In this document: piece after piece, positions 62,098 through 64,000 of the stretch
How the letters are laid out: each line of letters opens with the position of its first letter
How positions within the stretch are numbered: the stretch's first letter is position 1
NCBI RefSeq assembly: GCF_029222965.1
Contig: NZ_JARHUD010000002.1
Coordinates: 1 to 64,000 of the forward strand
DNA: 64,000 nucleotides
From: Aquibaculum arenosum
GTDB taxonomy: Bacteria; Pseudomonadota; Alphaproteobacteria; Kiloniellales; DSM-21159
Reading direction: 5' to 3'
The notes under the pieces: model-generated
The model's input: the letters and a program-made list of their open reading frames with translations, nothing else
Databases searched by the model: none
Told to the model about the DNA's origin: nothing
Translations under genes and position numbers: made by a program

Positions 62098-64000
62098 TCA
62101 TGGGTAGAAGCGATTCCCCGCCGGGAAGCCGCGGGGCGCCATGCGGCCGGTGCTGGCGCGTCGGCCGAGCCATTCGCTGAGATCGCTTTCCGTGCGGGTC
62201 CGTCCGCCTGCGGCAGCCCAGGAGAGACCGTCCGCCAGGCGCAGGCCCCGTGCATCGGACAGGCCGCCGTCCTTGTAGCGCTGCAGCATGACGCCGCGCC
62301 CGCGCGCCATTTCCGGCAGCTCCGTCATGGGGAACACCAGCAGCTTGCGGTTCTCGCCCACCACGGCCACGTGATCATCCTCCGGGCTCAGGCGGCGGCA
62401 GACGGCAGCTTCGCCGCCCTTGCCGGGATTGAGCACCTGCTTGCCATTCTTGGTCTGGGCCAGCACATCGTCCTCGGCGACCACGAAGCCCCGGCCATCG
62501 CTGGAGGCCAGCAGCAGGCGTGCGCCCGGGCTGTGCACCAGCAGCGCGACCACATCCTGATCATTGGGCAGGTCGACCATCAAGCGCACCGGCTCGCCGA
62601 AACCGCGCCCGCCGGGCAGCTTGTCGGCCGGCAGAGTGTAGAAGCGGCCATTAGTGGCGAAAAGCAGGATTTTGTCGGTGGTCTGGGCCTTCAGAGCGAA
62701 GCGGCCGCGGTCCCCGTCCTTGTGCTTGGCATCGGAAACGTCGTCGTGATGACCCTTCAGGGCCCGGATCCAACCCTTCTCGGACAGCATCACTGTGATG
62801 GGCTCGCGCTCGATCACGGCCTCCAGGGGGACGACCACTTCGGCCGGCGGCTCTGAGAGCTGCGTGCGGCGACGGCCCAGAGCGGTCTCGGGGCCGAACT
62901 CCTCGCGCAGCGTTTCCATCTCCTGGCGCAACACCTGAAGGCGACGCGGCTCATCGGCCAGCAGGGCTTTCAGATCCTCCTGCTCCTCGCTGAGGCGGGT
63001 GTGCTCCCGACGCAGCTCCATCTCCTCCAGCTTGCGCAATGAGCGCAGGCGCATGTTGAGAATGGCTTCGGCCTGTGCATCGTTGAGCTCGAAGGTCTGC
63101 ATCAGCTCGGCCTTGGGCTCGTCCTCCTCGCGGATGATGCGGATGACCTCGTCGAGATTGAGAAAGGCGACGATGTAGCCTTCCAGCACTTCCAGGCGCC
63201 GGGCAATCTGCGCCAGGCGATGGCGGGTGCGCCGCAGCAGAACCTCGTGGCGATGGTCCAGATAGGCCCGCAGAACGGTCGGCAGGCTCATGACGCGGGG
63301 CGTGTTGTCCGCGTCCAGCACGTTCATGTTGAGCGGAATCCGCACTTCCAGATCGCTCTGCCGGAAGAGGGACTCCATCAGCACAGCGGGGTCGACGTTG
63401 CGGCTGCGCGGCTCCAACACCAGGCGCACCTCATCGGTCGACTCGTCCCGCACATCGCCCAACAGCACGAGCTTGCGGGCCAGCAGCAGGTCAGCGATCC
63501 GCTCCACCAGGCGCGATTTCGCCACCTGATAGGGGATCTCCGTGACGATGATCTGGTACTGCCCGCCTTTGAGCTGTTCGACCTCCCAGCGTGCACGCAG
63601 TCGGAAGGAGCCGCGACCGGTGCTGTAAGCCTCCAGCATAGAAGTTGGCGGCTCCACCAGTTCACCGCCCGTCGGGAAATCCGGTCCCGGCATGTGCTGC
63701 AGCAGCGCCGCCGTTTCGCTCTCCGGGTGATCGATCAGGTGGATCAGCGCATTGCAGATCTCGGCGACATTGTGCGGCGGAATGGCGGTCGCCATACCCA
63801 CGGCGATGCCCTGCGAGCCATTGGCCAGCAGGTTGGGAAAGGCCGACGGCAGCACCACCGGCTCTTCCGCCTCGCCGTCGTAGGTCGGCCGGAAGTCGAT
63901 GGTGTCCTCGTCGATGCCTTGCAGCAACCGGGACGCAACGGCGGTGAGGCGCGCTTCGGTGTAACGCATGGCGGCCGCGTTATCGCCATCGATGTTTCCG
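62098..64000 (-). CDS. parC: DNA topoisomerase IV subunit A (3' part; runs off the window)
   Basis: The 634 visible codons of ParC. The frame stays open to the right edge, whose last codons read [20 protein letters not shown]. The catalytic tyrosine is in this MRYTEARL (plus 63961-63963). [16 protein letters not shown] and the ParC tail with beta-pinwheel repeats ([20 protein letters not shown]) follow. Residues before the active site are outside the window. It decatenates daughter chromosomes with ParE. No damage is visible. Confidence 0.95.
   Translation of the reverse strand, partial: GNIDGDNAAAMRYTEARLTAVASRLLQGIDEDTIDFRPTYDGEAEEPVVLPSAFPNLLANGSQGIAVGMATAIPPHNVAEICNALIHLIDHPESETAALLQHMPGPDFPTGGELVEPPTSMLEAYSTGRGSFRLRARWEVEQLKGGQYQIIVTEIPYQVAKSRLVERIADLLLARKLVLLGDVRDESTDEVRLVLEPRSRNVDPAVLMESLFRQSDLEVRIPLNMNVLDADNTPRVMSLPTVLRAYLDHRHEVLLRRTRHRLAQIARRLEVLEGYIVAFLNLDEVIRIIREEDEPKAELMQTFELNDAQAEAILNMRLRSLRKLEEMELRREHTRLSEEQEDLKALLADEPRRLQVLRQEMETLREEFGPETALGRRRTQLSEPPAEVVVPLEAVIEREPITVMLSEKGWIRALKGHHDDVSDAKHKDGDRGRFALKAQTTDKILLFATNGRFYTLPADKLPGGRGFGEPVRLMVDLPNDQDVVALLVHSPGARLLLASSDGRGFVVAEDDVLAQTKNGKQVLNPGKGGEAAVCRRLSPEDDHVAVVGENRKLLVFPMTELPEMARGRGVMLQRYKDGGLSDARGLRLADGLSWAAAGGRTRTESDLSEWLGRRASTGRMAPRGFPAGNRFYP

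Overview
The window looks like the chromosome of an alphaproteobacterium, probably near the Rhodospirillales. This is inferred from the high GC content and the conserved housekeeping order prs-rplY-pth-ychF, ispH-thrB-rnhA and glcDEF, plus bpt and TRAP transporters. No rRNA operon is present, so the rank is an estimate. About half the window is accessory DNA and the rest is ordinary core genome.

Bases 1-16,660 are the right part of an integrative conjugative element (ICE). The end of an IS481-type transposase abuts a 5'-truncated traG. A ribbon-helix-helix gene and the trb mating-pair operon follow (trbB, C, D, E, J, K, L, F, G, I), then a DUF2274 gene. The cargo is a divergent TetR regulator and a two-gene NTF2-like/NmrA-like operon with a perfect operator palindrome between them. 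The end module holds an unknown protein, a TumE-like/HTH pair and a large serine recombinase. traG lacks its Walker A half and trbG carries a frameshift, so this copy of the transfer machine is probably dead.

Bases 16,660-32,062 are a second island, abutting the 3' end of tRNA-Arg(ACG). The ICE joins it inside a large DEAD/DEAH helicase gene: the recombinase reading frame runs on into the helicase antisense, and the helicase stops in ICE DNA. Next come a divergent SbcD-like nuclease and SbcC/YhaN-like ATPase pair, then a compact operon (PD-(D/E)XK-like protein, nitrilase-fold protein, two-domain GIY-YIG protein), a small membrane protein and a divergent WYL regulator. This looks like a phage or plasmid defence locus of unrecognised composition, and it is the best candidate for something new. 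After it come three lipoproteins (two of them paralogues), a small RHH-like protein, an oriT-like segment, MobC and a relaxase. The island therefore carries mobilisation genes but no mating channel of its own.

Bases 32,063-64,000 are core genome: tRNA-Arg, gpt, ggt, the prs/rplY/pth/ychF operon, an alternative L36 gene, a two-subunit GMC dehydrogenase, glycolate oxidase glcDEF, yciB, panE, an aspartate aminotransferase and an MscS channel. These are followed by a TauE-type exporter, the D-glutamate catabolic pair dgcN-dgcA, a lipoprotein, a double CDGSH protein, ispH, thrB, rnhA, an RDD protein, bpt, a TRAP transporter (QM on +, P convergent on -) and the 3' two-thirds of parC running off the right edge.
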